This document shows, piece by piece, positions 7,063 to 13,949 of a stretch of 13,949 nt of DNA. This DNA is from an uncultured bacterium. GTDB lineage: Bacteria; Bacteroidota; Bacteroidia; CAILMK01. Where the stretch lies: contig CAILMK010000635.1 in NCBI GenBank assembly GCA_903835275.1, forward strand, positions 1 to 13,949. Reading direction: 5' to 3'. Both the position numbers and the translations under genes were made by a program. Position 1 is the stretch's first letter, and the number at the start of each line of letters is the position of its first letter. The notes below the pieces were generated by a model. It was not told the DNA's origin and did not search any database. It worked only from the letters and a program-made list of their open reading frames with translations.

Positions 7063-9666
7063 ATGAGCAAATCAAATATTATGAAGTCAGCAATGATCTG
7101 CGGAATCACTACAATGATTCTTTTGCTAAATGCAGGAAATGCAAAGGCACAACTTGTGCGTCCTATGGATAAGGGAGTGCCGGATTCTGTAGCGGCTACT
7201 TGCCTGGATACGGCAGGAAATTATTACGTAGCGTATAATGTGCGTGATACCAGTGTCCACTTTCAATTCAACGGATATATATACACGGATACATTTGCGG
7301 TGGCAGTATGGAACGGAACATTCTGGTCCGAGTATCCGCATTTTAATTCTAATGCCGGATATGGAATGAATATTTTGGTCTATCAGGGCGAGCTATACAT
7401 ACAGTGTAGTTATAAATCAGGTGTTGTAGTGATGCGCTGGCATTCAGATAACTGGGATACTGTTTCGAAACAAATGAATGGTACCGTTAATCAAATGTTT
7501 TTGTATAATAAGAACCTTTTATTCACAGGATCATTTACGAAAGCAGGCGGACAAATTGCCAATAGAATTGCAGCATGGAATGGAACAAAAATTGATAGTT
7601 TGGGAGGAGGAATAGCCAATGGTATGAAAATTATAAATATAAATACCACTTGTATTCATAAAAACACTTTAATGGTCGGAGCCATCCTTGATAGTGCGGG
7701 AAGACATAATCACAGGATCGTGCAATGGAATGGAGCTTCGTGGAATGTATTACCTTATATGGTTTCCCAGCAGGATTCTGAAGAGGTGAATGCAATGATT
7801 TCTGCGAATGGTAGATTATATGTCTCAAGGCAATCTTATATCAAGAAATACGGATATGATGATGATTCTTTAATCTACGAATGGAATGGTGCTGCCTGGA
7901 ATAAAATGCAATTGCCCATTGCCGTTTATCCGTTTAGTAGCTATTTATTTTCTACGTACAATAATAATCTTATTGTTTTTGGACAAGACAAGGCCTATAA
8001 AATGTTTTGTTTAAGTTTAGATAGCAGTAGTTGGAGTGTCCTATCAAGAAATATGTATGCGCAAAGATGGAATTATTCTTATGGAATTCAAAACAGCTCT
8101 CCTGTTGTAGTAGAATATAAAGGAAAATTGATTGTAAATAACGGAGCAGGCTTTTCTATTTGGGATGGCACCACCTGGTCAAGCTTTCAGGGGTTTTCCA
8201 AATCATTCGGATCATATTACGGTCTCTATTTTATAGATGCCAATGCGCAACATTTGTATTTTGCCGGTAATTTTAATGTTTTGGCAAAGCGTCCAATAAA
8301 TTATGTTGGGGAATTTACTACGCATGTTTCATCTTTCTCCGGAAAGGTTTATATAGATCTGGATTCCAATTGCAAATATGATGTAACTGATATTCCGGCA
8401 AGAAATGCATTTGTAAAAATTGCACCGAACGGATACATTACAAATACGGATTCTGATGGAAATTATACTGTTTTTTCGGATACTCCAAATTGTACGGTAA
8501 CTGCGATACTTCCTAAATACGGCGTTTCTTCATGCCCTTCTTCAGGTTCGGCTACTTTCAACTTCCCCAGGGATTCAAGTGTACAAAATGTGGATTTTGC
8601 CGTTAAGTTCAATGAGAAAATTAATGATTTGAAAATGACTTTGAGCTGTAACATGGGGTATAGATTTCATCCAATGATAAAACAATATTTTTATTTGACA
8701 TATGAAAATATTGGTACTACTATCCAGTCAGGAAAAATATATTTCAAAAAACCTGTACGACTGATTAATTTTAGTGCCTCGCCCAAGGAAGATTCAGTTA
8801 ACAGCGCCATTGCCTATTGGTCATTTTACAAGCTTTATCCGGGAGATAAAAGGTTAATTACAGTTGAACTTAATGCTGACAAAGATTTAAAAAAAGGGGA
8901 TAGCCTGGTATTTAATACCTGGTTTGATTCTGCAACCACGGCAAAAGATTCGGATAAAAGCAATAACTCCGATACCCTTGTGATGGTGTCCGGTGATAGT
9001 CATGATCCGAATAATAAACAATCTTATCCGCCTGCGGATATAACGCAAAGCACTAAGGAAATTAAATACCATATAGAATTCCAGAATACGGGAAATACAG
9101 AGGCTCGTCAAATTGTAGTGATTGATACTATTGATGCAAATCTGCCGCTGACGGAAGTGATCATGAATTCATCCAGCCATAAATACCGTCTGGATATAAA
9201 TAACAATGTATTCCGTTGGACGTTCAATGACATTAATCTTTCCGATAGCACCAGTGATGAAAAACACAGTCATGGTTTTATCAGCTACACTGCCAAAATA
9301 AAACAAGGCATTGCTGCAGGTACGGCTATAAAAAACAAAGCGTATATATACTTTGATTATAATAAGCCCATGCCTACCAATCAAACCATGAATAAGATCG
9401 GAATCAAAACTTCCGAGATTGAACCTATAAAAATTAGCGAATCCATAAATGTATTTCCCAACCCTGCCAATGAAGAATTGATGATAGACAACCGCAGCCC
9501 TGAAACTAAAAAGTTTATCATTTATAATTCGGTCGGACAAGCAATGACGCAATTGCAAATTGGAAAAGACCAGCGTGAAATACTCAACACTACTGCTTTC
9601 CCCGCGGGTATCTATTTTATCCGCGGTGAGAAAGGAGAATCAGGAAAGTTTGTGATACAGCATTAG
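7063..9666 (+). CDS. T9SS-exported multidomain surface protein, paralog 2
   Basis: 867 residues from the ATG at 7063. In-frame alternatives are TTG 7036 and ATG 7039; 7063 is chosen because it gives a 30-residue signal peptide (ending GNAKAQ, followed by LVRPMDKG) that aligns residue for residue with the 30-residue signal peptide and MVRPMDMG of paralog 1. The WNG-type repeats are at W83-W88, W126-W131, W172-I177, W222-W227, W274-W279 and W367-W372. An SdrB-like module is at ~426-482 (DLDSNCKYDVTD; Cys437/Cys491), a CARDB/DUF11-like module at ~521-640, a DUF7619-like module at ~644-781 (GDSHDPNNKQ, YIYFDYNKP) and a T9SS tail at ~793-867 (VFPNPANEEL, FPAGIYF). It begins 38 bp after paralog 1 and is its closest relative here. 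It is probably an extracellular or surface protein of unknown specific role. Confidence 0.88.
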   Translation: MSKSNIMKSAMICGITTMILLLNAGNAKAQLVRPMDKGVPDSVAATCLDTAGNYYVAYNVRDTSVHFQFNGYIYTDTFAVAVWNGTFWSEYPHFNSNAGYGMNILVYQGELYIQCSYKSGVVVMRWHSDNWDTVSKQMNGTVNQMFLYNKNLLFTGSFTKAGGQIANRIAAWNGTKIDSLGGGIANGMKIININTTCIHKNTLMVGAILDSAGRHNHRIVQWNGASWNVLPYMVSQQDSEEVNAMISANGRLYVSRQSYIKKYGYDDDSLIYEWNGAAWNKMQLPIAVYPFSSYLFSTYNNNLIVFGQDKAYKMFCLSLDSSSWSVLSRNMYAQRWNYSYGIQNSSPVVVEYKGKLIVNNGAGFSIWDGTTWSSFQGFSKSFGSYYGLYFIDANAQHLYFAGNFNVLAKRPINYVGEFTTHVSSFSGKVYIDLDSNCKYDVTDIPARNAFVKIAPNGYITNTDSDGNYTVFSDTPNCTVTAILPKYGVSSCPSSGSATFNFPRDSSVQNVDFAVKFNEKINDLKMTLSCNMGYRFHPMIKQYFYLTYENIGTTIQSGKIYFKKPVRLINFSASPKEDSVNSAIAYWSFYKLYPGDKRLITVELNADKDLKKGDSLVFNTWFDSATTAKDSDKSNNSDTLVMVSGDSHDPNNKQSYPPADITQSTKEIKYHIEFQNTGNTEARQIVVIDTIDANLPLTEVIMNSSSHKYRLDINNNVFRWTFNDINLSDSTSDEKHSHGFISYTAKIKQGIAAGTAIKNKAYIYFDYNKPMPTNQTMNKIGIKTSEIEPIKISESINVFPNPANEELMIDNRSPETKKFIIYNSVGQAMTQLQIGKDQREILNTTAFPAGIYFIRGEKGESGKFVIQH
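9457..9666 (+). repeat. T9SS-tail repeat, copy 2 of 3
   Basis: 210-bp 3' end of paralog 2, same length and in register with the copies at 6815-7024 and 12011-12220. Relative to copy 1 the coding changes are D to G in FPADIYF/FPAGIYF and T to G near the end. Confidence 0.8.
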
Positions 9667-9751
9667 GAATTAGAATTAGCCGGAAAAACTGCAAAGACTC
9701 GTTCCAAGGAGGAACATTTTGAACAAATTGTAAAATTAAAAAATTAAAGGC

Positions 9752-12220
9752 ATGGAAAATTTTTACAAATGTGTACTATCACTAAAAGCAGGTATTATGC
9801 TATTATTCCTGTTGGGCATTGCAGCACCTTCACACGCGCAAGTATTCAAGGCTTTGGGCGATGAGCAAGGAACTGTGGGAGTACCCAATACCATTTATGC
9901 TTCCTGTAGTAACGGTGATGATGTGTACGTAGCGTACGGAGTTCAAAGTGGAAAAAATTATTTAGCATATTTTGCCAAATGGAATGGAATTTTTTGGGAT
10001 ACGTTACCATCATTGCTATTAATGGGATCTCAAACAAATGGGTTAACCGCTCCTAATGTAATTAATTCAATGTCATTTTATAAGAATGAGCTTTATGTGG
10101 CAGGTGCATTTGATAGTGTTCATAATGTTCCTTTGGCATTGGGATTGATAAAATGGAATGGCAGTTCATGGACTAATGTTAAAATGAACACGTCAAATGG
10201 CCAGAGCATCTTAAGTGGGCTTATAATATATAATGATAAGTTATATGTATCCGCCTTTACCGGATGGATGACTGGAAAACGGCGTAATGTTTCATCCTGG
10301 GATGGAACAAAATGGGATAGTATACCCGGACTTCCATTTTATGATGTAGGTGCCATGGCAGTATACAACAATAGTTTATACCTTACGGACTTGACTCCCA
10401 CCGATCACTATATGATGGGCTATGTATGGAATGATACTTCCCTAAAGAAAATTCAGTCTGTTTACGAACAAGGTGGTATAAGTGCACTCGATACTTTTAA
10501 TGGGAATATAGTTGCTTGTGGCACGGATTCATATAGTAATATAATAAATGTAAAGCTATTTAATGGAACCAAGTGGACTGATATTTCTAAGGGTTTAAAA
10601 AATTATTATTGTGGGACGCAAACAGACCGGATATTCTATTTTAAGGAGTTTGGCGGGCGCTTATGGGCGAGCGGAAATTTTTATGATAATACCAAAAATA
10701 TCCAGAGACATCTGGCTGTTTATGATGGTTCCTCATGGAATGTCTTTCCCGATACGATCGGAGCAGGCTACCCTTATCAACTTTTAAGAACGGATAACAA
10801 GCTTTTTGTCATGGGAGGTTTCAAAACAATTGGTAATCAAACAGTAAATAATATTGCTGAGATAGGAGGAAAAATAGTAAAGATAGGCGGGAAAGTTTAT
10901 TTTGACAGAGACAGTAATTGTGTATTTACCAAAGGTGACATTCCACTGGTAAATCGCCTCGTATACATAGATAATGGAGCATACAATACCAATACAGATG
11001 ACAGCGGGAATTACAATTTGTATGTTGATAGCGGAATGCATACAATACACGTTTCCGGCCAAAAGGATTTAATTCAAATGTGTCCGTCAGGAAATGCTGA
11101 CATTACCCTGAATGCTGATCCCGATAGCAGCTATTCAGCAATGAATTTTGCTTTCAAATTAAAGCCCGGAATACAGGATCTTTCAGTTGCAATTTCTCCA
11201 ATGGAAAGGCTGAGGCCCGGACGAATTGTAACTTATGTATTAAGTTATGAAAACCTTGGAAGTATAACTATTAACAATGCGTATATACAAATGAGAGTTG
11301 ATAAACGCCTGAGCGGTCTGATTGCTGATTCAACTATTTTTTCTTCCAATGATTCCACATATACATTTCATCTTAAGGGAATAAAATCTCTTGAAAGAGG
11401 ACAAATTAAATTTGATGTAACCGCGTCGACACAGTTAAAGCAGGGGCAAATTGTTACATTCTTTATCAGGGCGGATTCAGGTTTGGTGGGAAAAGATAGT
11501 GACCTGACCAATAATTTTGATACACTCAACCAGAACGTATCAAACTCCCATGATCCCAATGGAAAATTCGTTTCTCCTGACGGGGCAATTGCTGCCAATA
11601 CCTCGCAGATAAAATATACTATTTTATTCCAGAATACCGGAAATGGAAAGGCATATAAAGTGGAAGTGCTGGATACAATAGATACCAATCTCCCATTGAC
11701 GGAAGTAACTATGAATTCAGCCAGTCATAAATATGTTTTGCATATTAATAATAATGTAATGAGATGGACATTTGATAACATTAATCTGGCAGACAGTACC
11801 ACTGATGAAGAACACAGTCACGGATATATATCATTTAGCACAAAGCTTAAAAAAGGAATGGCTGTGGGTACGGAAATAAAAAACAAGGCCTATATATATT
11901 TCGATTATAATGATCCTGTACCTACCAATCAAACAATGAATAAGATTACCGCTGCAGTTATTACATCTATTGCAGAAAAAGTGAATATCTCTCGCGGCAT
12001 CAATCTTTACCCCAACCCGGCCAATGAAGAATTAAAGATAGACAACCGCAGCCCTGAAACTAAAAAGTTTATCATTTATAATTCCGTGGGTCAGGCAATG
12101 ACGCAATTGCAAATCGGGAAGGATCAGCGTGAGATACTCAACACTGCTGCTTTCCCTGCTGGTATCTATTTTATCCGCGGTGAGAAAGGCGAATCAATCA
12201 AGTTCGTAATTCAACATTAA
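9752..12220 (+). CDS. T9SS-exported multidomain surface protein, paralog 3 (divergent N-terminus)
   Basis: 822 residues. Signal peptide ends APSHAQ (residue 30). The WNG-type repeats are W77-W82, W135-W140, W183-W188, W226-L231, F270-W275 and Y324-W329; the last three have lost one aromatic or Trp position. An SdrB-like module lies at ~378-435 (DRDSNCVFTKGD; Cys390/Cys444), CARDB/DUF11-like at ~474-592, DUF7619-like at ~597-731 (SNSHDPNGK, FQNTGN, YIYFDYNDP) and a T9SS tail at ~748-822 nearly identical to those of the two upstream paralogs. The N-terminal half differs much more from paralogs 1 and 2 than they do from each other, so it is the most diverged copy. The CARDB-like cysteine of paralogs 1 and 2 (C533, C529) is absent. 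It lies 85 bp after paralog 2 and ends 16 bp before the operon terminator. Confidence 0.9.
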   Translation: MENFYKCVLSLKAGIMLLFLLGIAAPSHAQVFKALGDEQGTVGVPNTIYASCSNGDDVYVAYGVQSGKNYLAYFAKWNGIFWDTLPSLLLMGSQTNGLTAPNVINSMSFYKNELYVAGAFDSVHNVPLALGLIKWNGSSWTNVKMNTSNGQSILSGLIIYNDKLYVSAFTGWMTGKRRNVSSWDGTKWDSIPGLPFYDVGAMAVYNNSLYLTDLTPTDHYMMGYVWNDTSLKKIQSVYEQGGISALDTFNGNIVACGTDSYSNIINVKLFNGTKWTDISKGLKNYYCGTQTDRIFYFKEFGGRLWASGNFYDNTKNIQRHLAVYDGSSWNVFPDTIGAGYPYQLLRTDNKLFVMGGFKTIGNQTVNNIAEIGGKIVKIGGKVYFDRDSNCVFTKGDIPLVNRLVYIDNGAYNTNTDDSGNYNLYVDSGMHTIHVSGQKDLIQMCPSGNADITLNADPDSSYSAMNFAFKLKPGIQDLSVAISPMERLRPGRIVTYVLSYENLGSITINNAYIQMRVDKRLSGLIADSTIFSSNDSTYTFHLKGIKSLERGQIKFDVTASTQLKQGQIVTFFIRADSGLVGKDSDLTNNFDTLNQNVSNSHDPNGKFVSPDGAIAANTSQIKYTILFQNTGNGKAYKVEVLDTIDTNLPLTEVTMNSASHKYVLHINNNVMRWTFDNINLADSTTDEEHSHGYISFSTKLKKGMAVGTEIKNKAYIYFDYNDPVPTNQTMNKITAAVITSIAEKVNISRGINLYPNPANEELKIDNRSPETKKFIIYNSVGQAMTQLQIGKDQREILNTAAFPAGIYFIRGEKGESIKFVIQH
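12011..12220 (+). repeat. T9SS-tail repeat, copy 3 of 3
   Basis: 210-bp 3' end of paralog 3. The protein differs from copies 1 and 2 at only a few positions (such as EELK for EELM, NTAA for NTTA) although the N-terminal halves of the genes have diverged strongly. Confidence 0.8.
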
Positions 12221-12236
12221 TAGCTCTGTAGACAGG

Positions 12237-12264
12237 AGGGCGGCTGAAAAGCCGCCCTTTTTTT
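12237..12264 (+). terminator. Intrinsic terminator of the sigma / surface-protein operon
   Basis: An 8-bp GC-rich stem (agggcggc, 12237-12244, with gccgccct, 12251-12258), loop TGAAAA, then a run of T to 12264. It lies 16 bp after the stop of paralog 3 and is the only convincing plus-strand terminator between 2257 and 12264, supporting a single five-gene transcript. Confidence 0.92.
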
Positions 12265-12275
12265 ACTTCTCCCTA

Positions 12276-12307
12276 TTCGCCGCGGCGAACCTCTCCTTAG
12301 AGAGAGG
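12276..12307. repeat. Composite palindromic intergenic element
   Basis: A perfect 14-bp palindrome (ttcgccgcggcgaa, 12276-12289) is directly followed by a hairpin with stem cctctc (12290-12295) / gagagg (12302-12307) and loop CTTAGA. It lies between the convergent operon terminator and the rhodanese gene. There is no T-run on the minus strand, so it is not a clear terminator for the rhodanese transcript. GC content is well above the surrounding DNA, and the sequence looks like a small dispersed repeat; no other copy was seen here. Confidence 0.45.
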
Positions 12308-12327
12308 GATTTTAACTTAACAATATT

Positions 12328-12639
12328 TTACTCAACATCGCCTTGCCATGCTAGGATACCACCGAGCATATTGTGTACCTTTTCAAATCCCTGCGTTTGC
12401 ATGTACTTGCAGGCATTGCTGCTTCTCGCTCCGGACCTGCAATAGATAAAATATTCTGTTTCGCGATCCAGTTCTTCAATCTGTTCATGGAATTCATGCC
12501 CCATGATGTTTATGTTTAATGCGCCCGGTAAATGGCCACCTTCAAATTCTTCTTCGGTACGTACATCCAGCAATATAGCACCGGGAGTATTTTTATATGT
12601 TTCGCCAAATTCTGCGGCAGTAAGATCTACATTTTCCAT
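12328..12639 (-). CDS. Single-domain rhodanese-like sulfurtransferase
   Basis: 103 residues, the size of single-domain rhodaneses (GlpE/PspE type) and cytoplasmic, with no signal peptide. It contains the LLDVRTEEEFEGGHLPGALN segment (residues 23-42), the catalytic loop C67-RSGARS with the persulfide-forming cysteine, and the C-terminal VHNMLGGILAW motif that completes the fold. The expected chemistry is transfer of a sulfane sulfur from thiosulfate or a protein persulfide to an acceptor; the natural donor and acceptor are unknown. It lies 24 bp downstream of the MscS-like gene on the same strand and is probably cotranscribed with it. It ends convergently with the surface-protein operon. Confidence 0.93.
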   Translation of the reverse strand: MENVDLTAAEFGETYKNTPGAILLDVRTEEEFEGGHLPGALNINIMGHEFHEQIEELDRETEYFIYCRSGARSSNACKYMQTQGFEKVHNMLGGILAWQGDVE

Positions 12640-12663
12640 AATATAAATTTATAATTAAACTAC

Positions 12664-13545
12664 TTAATCTTCTTTATCTGTCCCTGTGTGTACATGGATT
12701 TCCGTTGAATCAGTGGTAAAACTAATTTTTGCCTTTTCAAACTCTAACGCTATTTTTTCATAGACGGAATATTGCACTTCACCCAAGTTAATTCTTTTTA
12801 CCCAGAATAAAAAATCCATGTTTATTCCGCCTGAACTGATATCATGTATTCCGATAACAGGCTTGGGGTCTTTCAGGATCTTCTCATCAGAATCAACGAT
12901 GGACTGAAGGATTTTTTTAGCCTCCATAATATTGGATCCATGGGCAATGGGGATTTTTAAATCTATTCTTCGGTTATCTTCAGCGGTATAATTGATAACA
13001 TCCTTATTGGAAAGGCTACCATTCGGAATAACCACTTTTTTATTTTCCGGTGTTATAATGGTTGTATATAAGATCTGAATTTCGCGGACGCTGCCCTTGT
13101 GTCCTCCGGCTTCAATAAAATCACCTACTCTGAATGGTTTGAACATAAGGATCAGTACACCACCTGCAAAGTTTGAAAGGCTGCCTTGCAATGCAAGAGC
13201 CACCGCAAGTCCTACGGCACCGAGTGCGGTGATGAAGGATGTTGTATTAAAGCCCATGAATGAAAGCACACTCAGGATGAGGGTTGCCTTCAGGAAAATG
13301 GAAAGAACCGAACGTACAAAAGGCACCAGTGATTTATCAACGTTCCTTGCCATGAGGAGGGTAGTCAATCCATGGCTGAGCTTGCGGATGAGCCACAAAC
13401 CAATACTCAGGGCTATAATGCCTACAATGATCCGCGGACCGTAATGGACGGCCATTTGCTCCAGCGTTTCCAGATAAAAATCCAAACTTTTCAGTTTTGA
13501 ACTAAAGGAAGTGGATTGCAATATAGTAGAGAGAAAAAAGTGCAT
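12664..13545 (-). CDS. MscS-family small-conductance mechanosensitive channel
   Basis: 293 residues, close to the ~286 of E. coli MscS. Three transmembrane helices are seen at about 36-54, 78-97 and 102-134. TM3 carries the family signature (ALGAVGLAVALALQGSLSNF, then AGGVLILMFKPFRVGDFI), which forms the pore and its kink. The soluble C-terminal beta domain follows (VREIQILYTTIITPENKKVV, then IPNGSLSN, residues ~153-180) and an alpha/beta vestibule to residue ~283. The role is release of solutes through the inner membrane when hypo-osmotic shock raises membrane tension. The start at 13545 gives the normal N-terminal length; an internal Met at 31 would sit just before TM1. It is probably cotranscribed with the downstream rhodanese gene. 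Confidence 0.94.
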   Translation of the reverse strand: MHFFLSTILQSTSFSSKLKSLDFYLETLEQMAVHYGPRIIVGIIALSIGLWLIRKLSHGLTTLLMARNVDKSLVPFVRSVLSIFLKATLILSVLSFMGFNTTSFITALGAVGLAVALALQGSLSNFAGGVLILMFKPFRVGDFIEAGGHKGSVREIQILYTTIITPENKKVVIPNGSLSNKDVINYTAEDNRRIDLKIPIAHGSNIMEAKKILQSIVDSDEKILKDPKPVIGIHDISSGGINMDFLFWVKRINLGEVQYSVYEKIALEFEKAKISFTTDSTEIHVHTGTDKED

Positions 13546-13554
13546 AAAAAAGAA

Positions 13555-13571
13555 GCAAAATTAATTTTTGC
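13555..13571 (-). promoter_or_regulatory. AT-rich hairpin / possible promoter element before the MscS-like gene
   Basis: On the minus strand GCAAAA (13571-13566) and TTTTGC (13560-13555) can pair around a 5-nt loop, followed by TTCTTTTTT. The same bases contain TAATTTTG (13563-13556), a match to the Bacteroidota -7 consensus. It could be a weak terminator of the glycosyltransferase transcript, or a promoter; the ~10 bp left to the start codon argues against a normal leader, and no -33 partner was found. Confidence 0.2.
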
Positions 13572-13578
13572 AAAAAAC

Positions 13579-13949
13579 TCAGATCTTGTATTTCCTGAAC
13601 CAGCTTTTCATCTTCATTTCAAGAACCCCGAAAACGGCTTCTTTGAAGATGCCACTGGTCATCTTGGAAGCACCTTCAGAACGGTCAGTGAAAATAATAG
13701 GGACTTCTACAATTTTAAAACCATACTTCCAGGTGGCAAATTTCATTTCAATCTGAAAAGCATATCCGCGGAATTTGATATGATCCATATCTATGGCTTC
13801 AAGAACCCTGCGATGATAACACATAAAACCGGCTGTAGCATCTCTGAAAGGCATTCCGGTAATGGTGCGCACGTATTTGGAAGCGTAATAGCTCATAATT
13901 ACCCTGCCCATCGGCCAGTTAACGACATTCACGCCGGTAACGTACCGGG
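13579..13949 (-). CDS. GT2-family polyprenol-phosphate mannosyltransferase-like (5' partial)
   Basis: The gene runs off the right edge; the last ~123 residues are visible. The frame is open to the edge and reads RYVTGVNVVNWP before a GTG that is not the true start. Recognisable features of the DPM1/Ppm1-type glycosyltransferase 2 family are: the (S)RYV..G...NWP segment, the acceptor-region motif RDATAGF, RRVLEAID, GYAFQIEM, and the near-C-terminal EVPIIFTDRSEGASKMT. Enzymes of this group transfer a mannose (or related hexose) from a nucleotide sugar to undecaprenyl or dolichyl phosphate at the cytoplasmic face of the membrane. There is no C-terminal membrane domain after the catalytic part, so it is the short, single-domain form. 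The N-terminal DxD site is outside the window. It is on the same strand as the MscS-like gene, 33 bp upstream of it. Confidence 0.88.
   Translation of the reverse strand, partial: RYVTGVNVVNWPMGRVIMSYYASKYVRTITGMPFRDATAGFMCYHRRVLEAIDMDHIKFRGYAFQIEMKFATWKYGFKIVEVPIIFTDRSEGASKMTSGIFKEAVFGVLEMKMKSWFRKYKI

Noticed and set aside
9169..9558. 129-residue minus-strand frame, with a similar one at 6617-6916
   Set aside because: The two look alike only because they are the reverse strand of the conserved DUF7619/T9SS modules of paralogs 1 and 2.
9701..9720. Short hairpin gttcc-aagga-ggaac followed by attttg between paralogs 2 and 3
   Set aside because: Only a 5-bp stem with no true T-run, so not accepted as a terminator; the ggagg inside is ~40 bp from the start codon, too far to be the ribosome-binding site.
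13097..13444. 115-residue plus-strand frame inside the MscS-like gene
   Set aside because: It is antisense to conserved MscS TM3 and beta-domain sequence; no motif of its own.

Overview
The window looks like chromosomal DNA from a member of the Bacteroidota, probably an environmental lineage near Chitinophagales or Sphingobacteriales. That placement is inferred from gene content. Four secreted proteins carry type IX secretion system (T9SS) type A sorting tails, an ECF sigma factor sits beside a TonB-independent beta-barrel protein, start regions are A-rich without clear Shine-Dalgarno sites, and intergenic DNA is AT-rich. No tRNA, rRNA, CRISPR array or transposase gene was seen.

Left part (1-2072). 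The window opens inside a gene for a SWIB/MDM2-domain protein with a lysine/alanine/proline-rich, histone-H1-like N-terminal tail. It ends at a strong intrinsic terminator. A perfect 28-bp palindrome follows, and then, on the minus strand, a secreted six-Asp-box (BNR, sialidase-fold) protein with a T9SS tail.

Centre (2257-12264). This is the most interesting part: one apparent plus-strand operon of five genes closed by an intrinsic terminator. It starts with an ECF sigma factor overlapping by 20 bp a protein with a short cytoplasmic N-terminus, one inner-membrane helix, a disordered linker of about 225 residues and a C-terminal outer-membrane beta-barrel. That layout matches the dual-membrane-spanning anti-sigma factors recently recognised in Bacteroides. 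Three tandem paralogous giant secreted proteins follow (871, about 867 and 822 residues). Each has a signal peptide, about six W-N-G-x-x-W repeats (beta-propeller-like), an SdrD-B-like Ca-binding-type module, a CARDB/DUF11-like module, a DUF7619-like module and an almost identical T9SS tail. A reasonable model is a cell-surface sensory circuit: the barrel senses the outer membrane or surface, the N-terminus holds or releases the sigma factor, and the sigma factor drives its own operon and the surface proteins. The circuit is inferred; the domain order and gene order are seen.

Right part (12265-13949). After a small composite palindromic repeat, three closely spaced minus-strand genes read back toward the operon: a single-domain rhodanese, an MscS-type mechanosensitive channel, and (cut by the window edge) a polyprenol-phosphate mannosyltransferase-like GT2 enzyme. 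These look like housekeeping genes. No gene-free stretch exceeds 300 bp.
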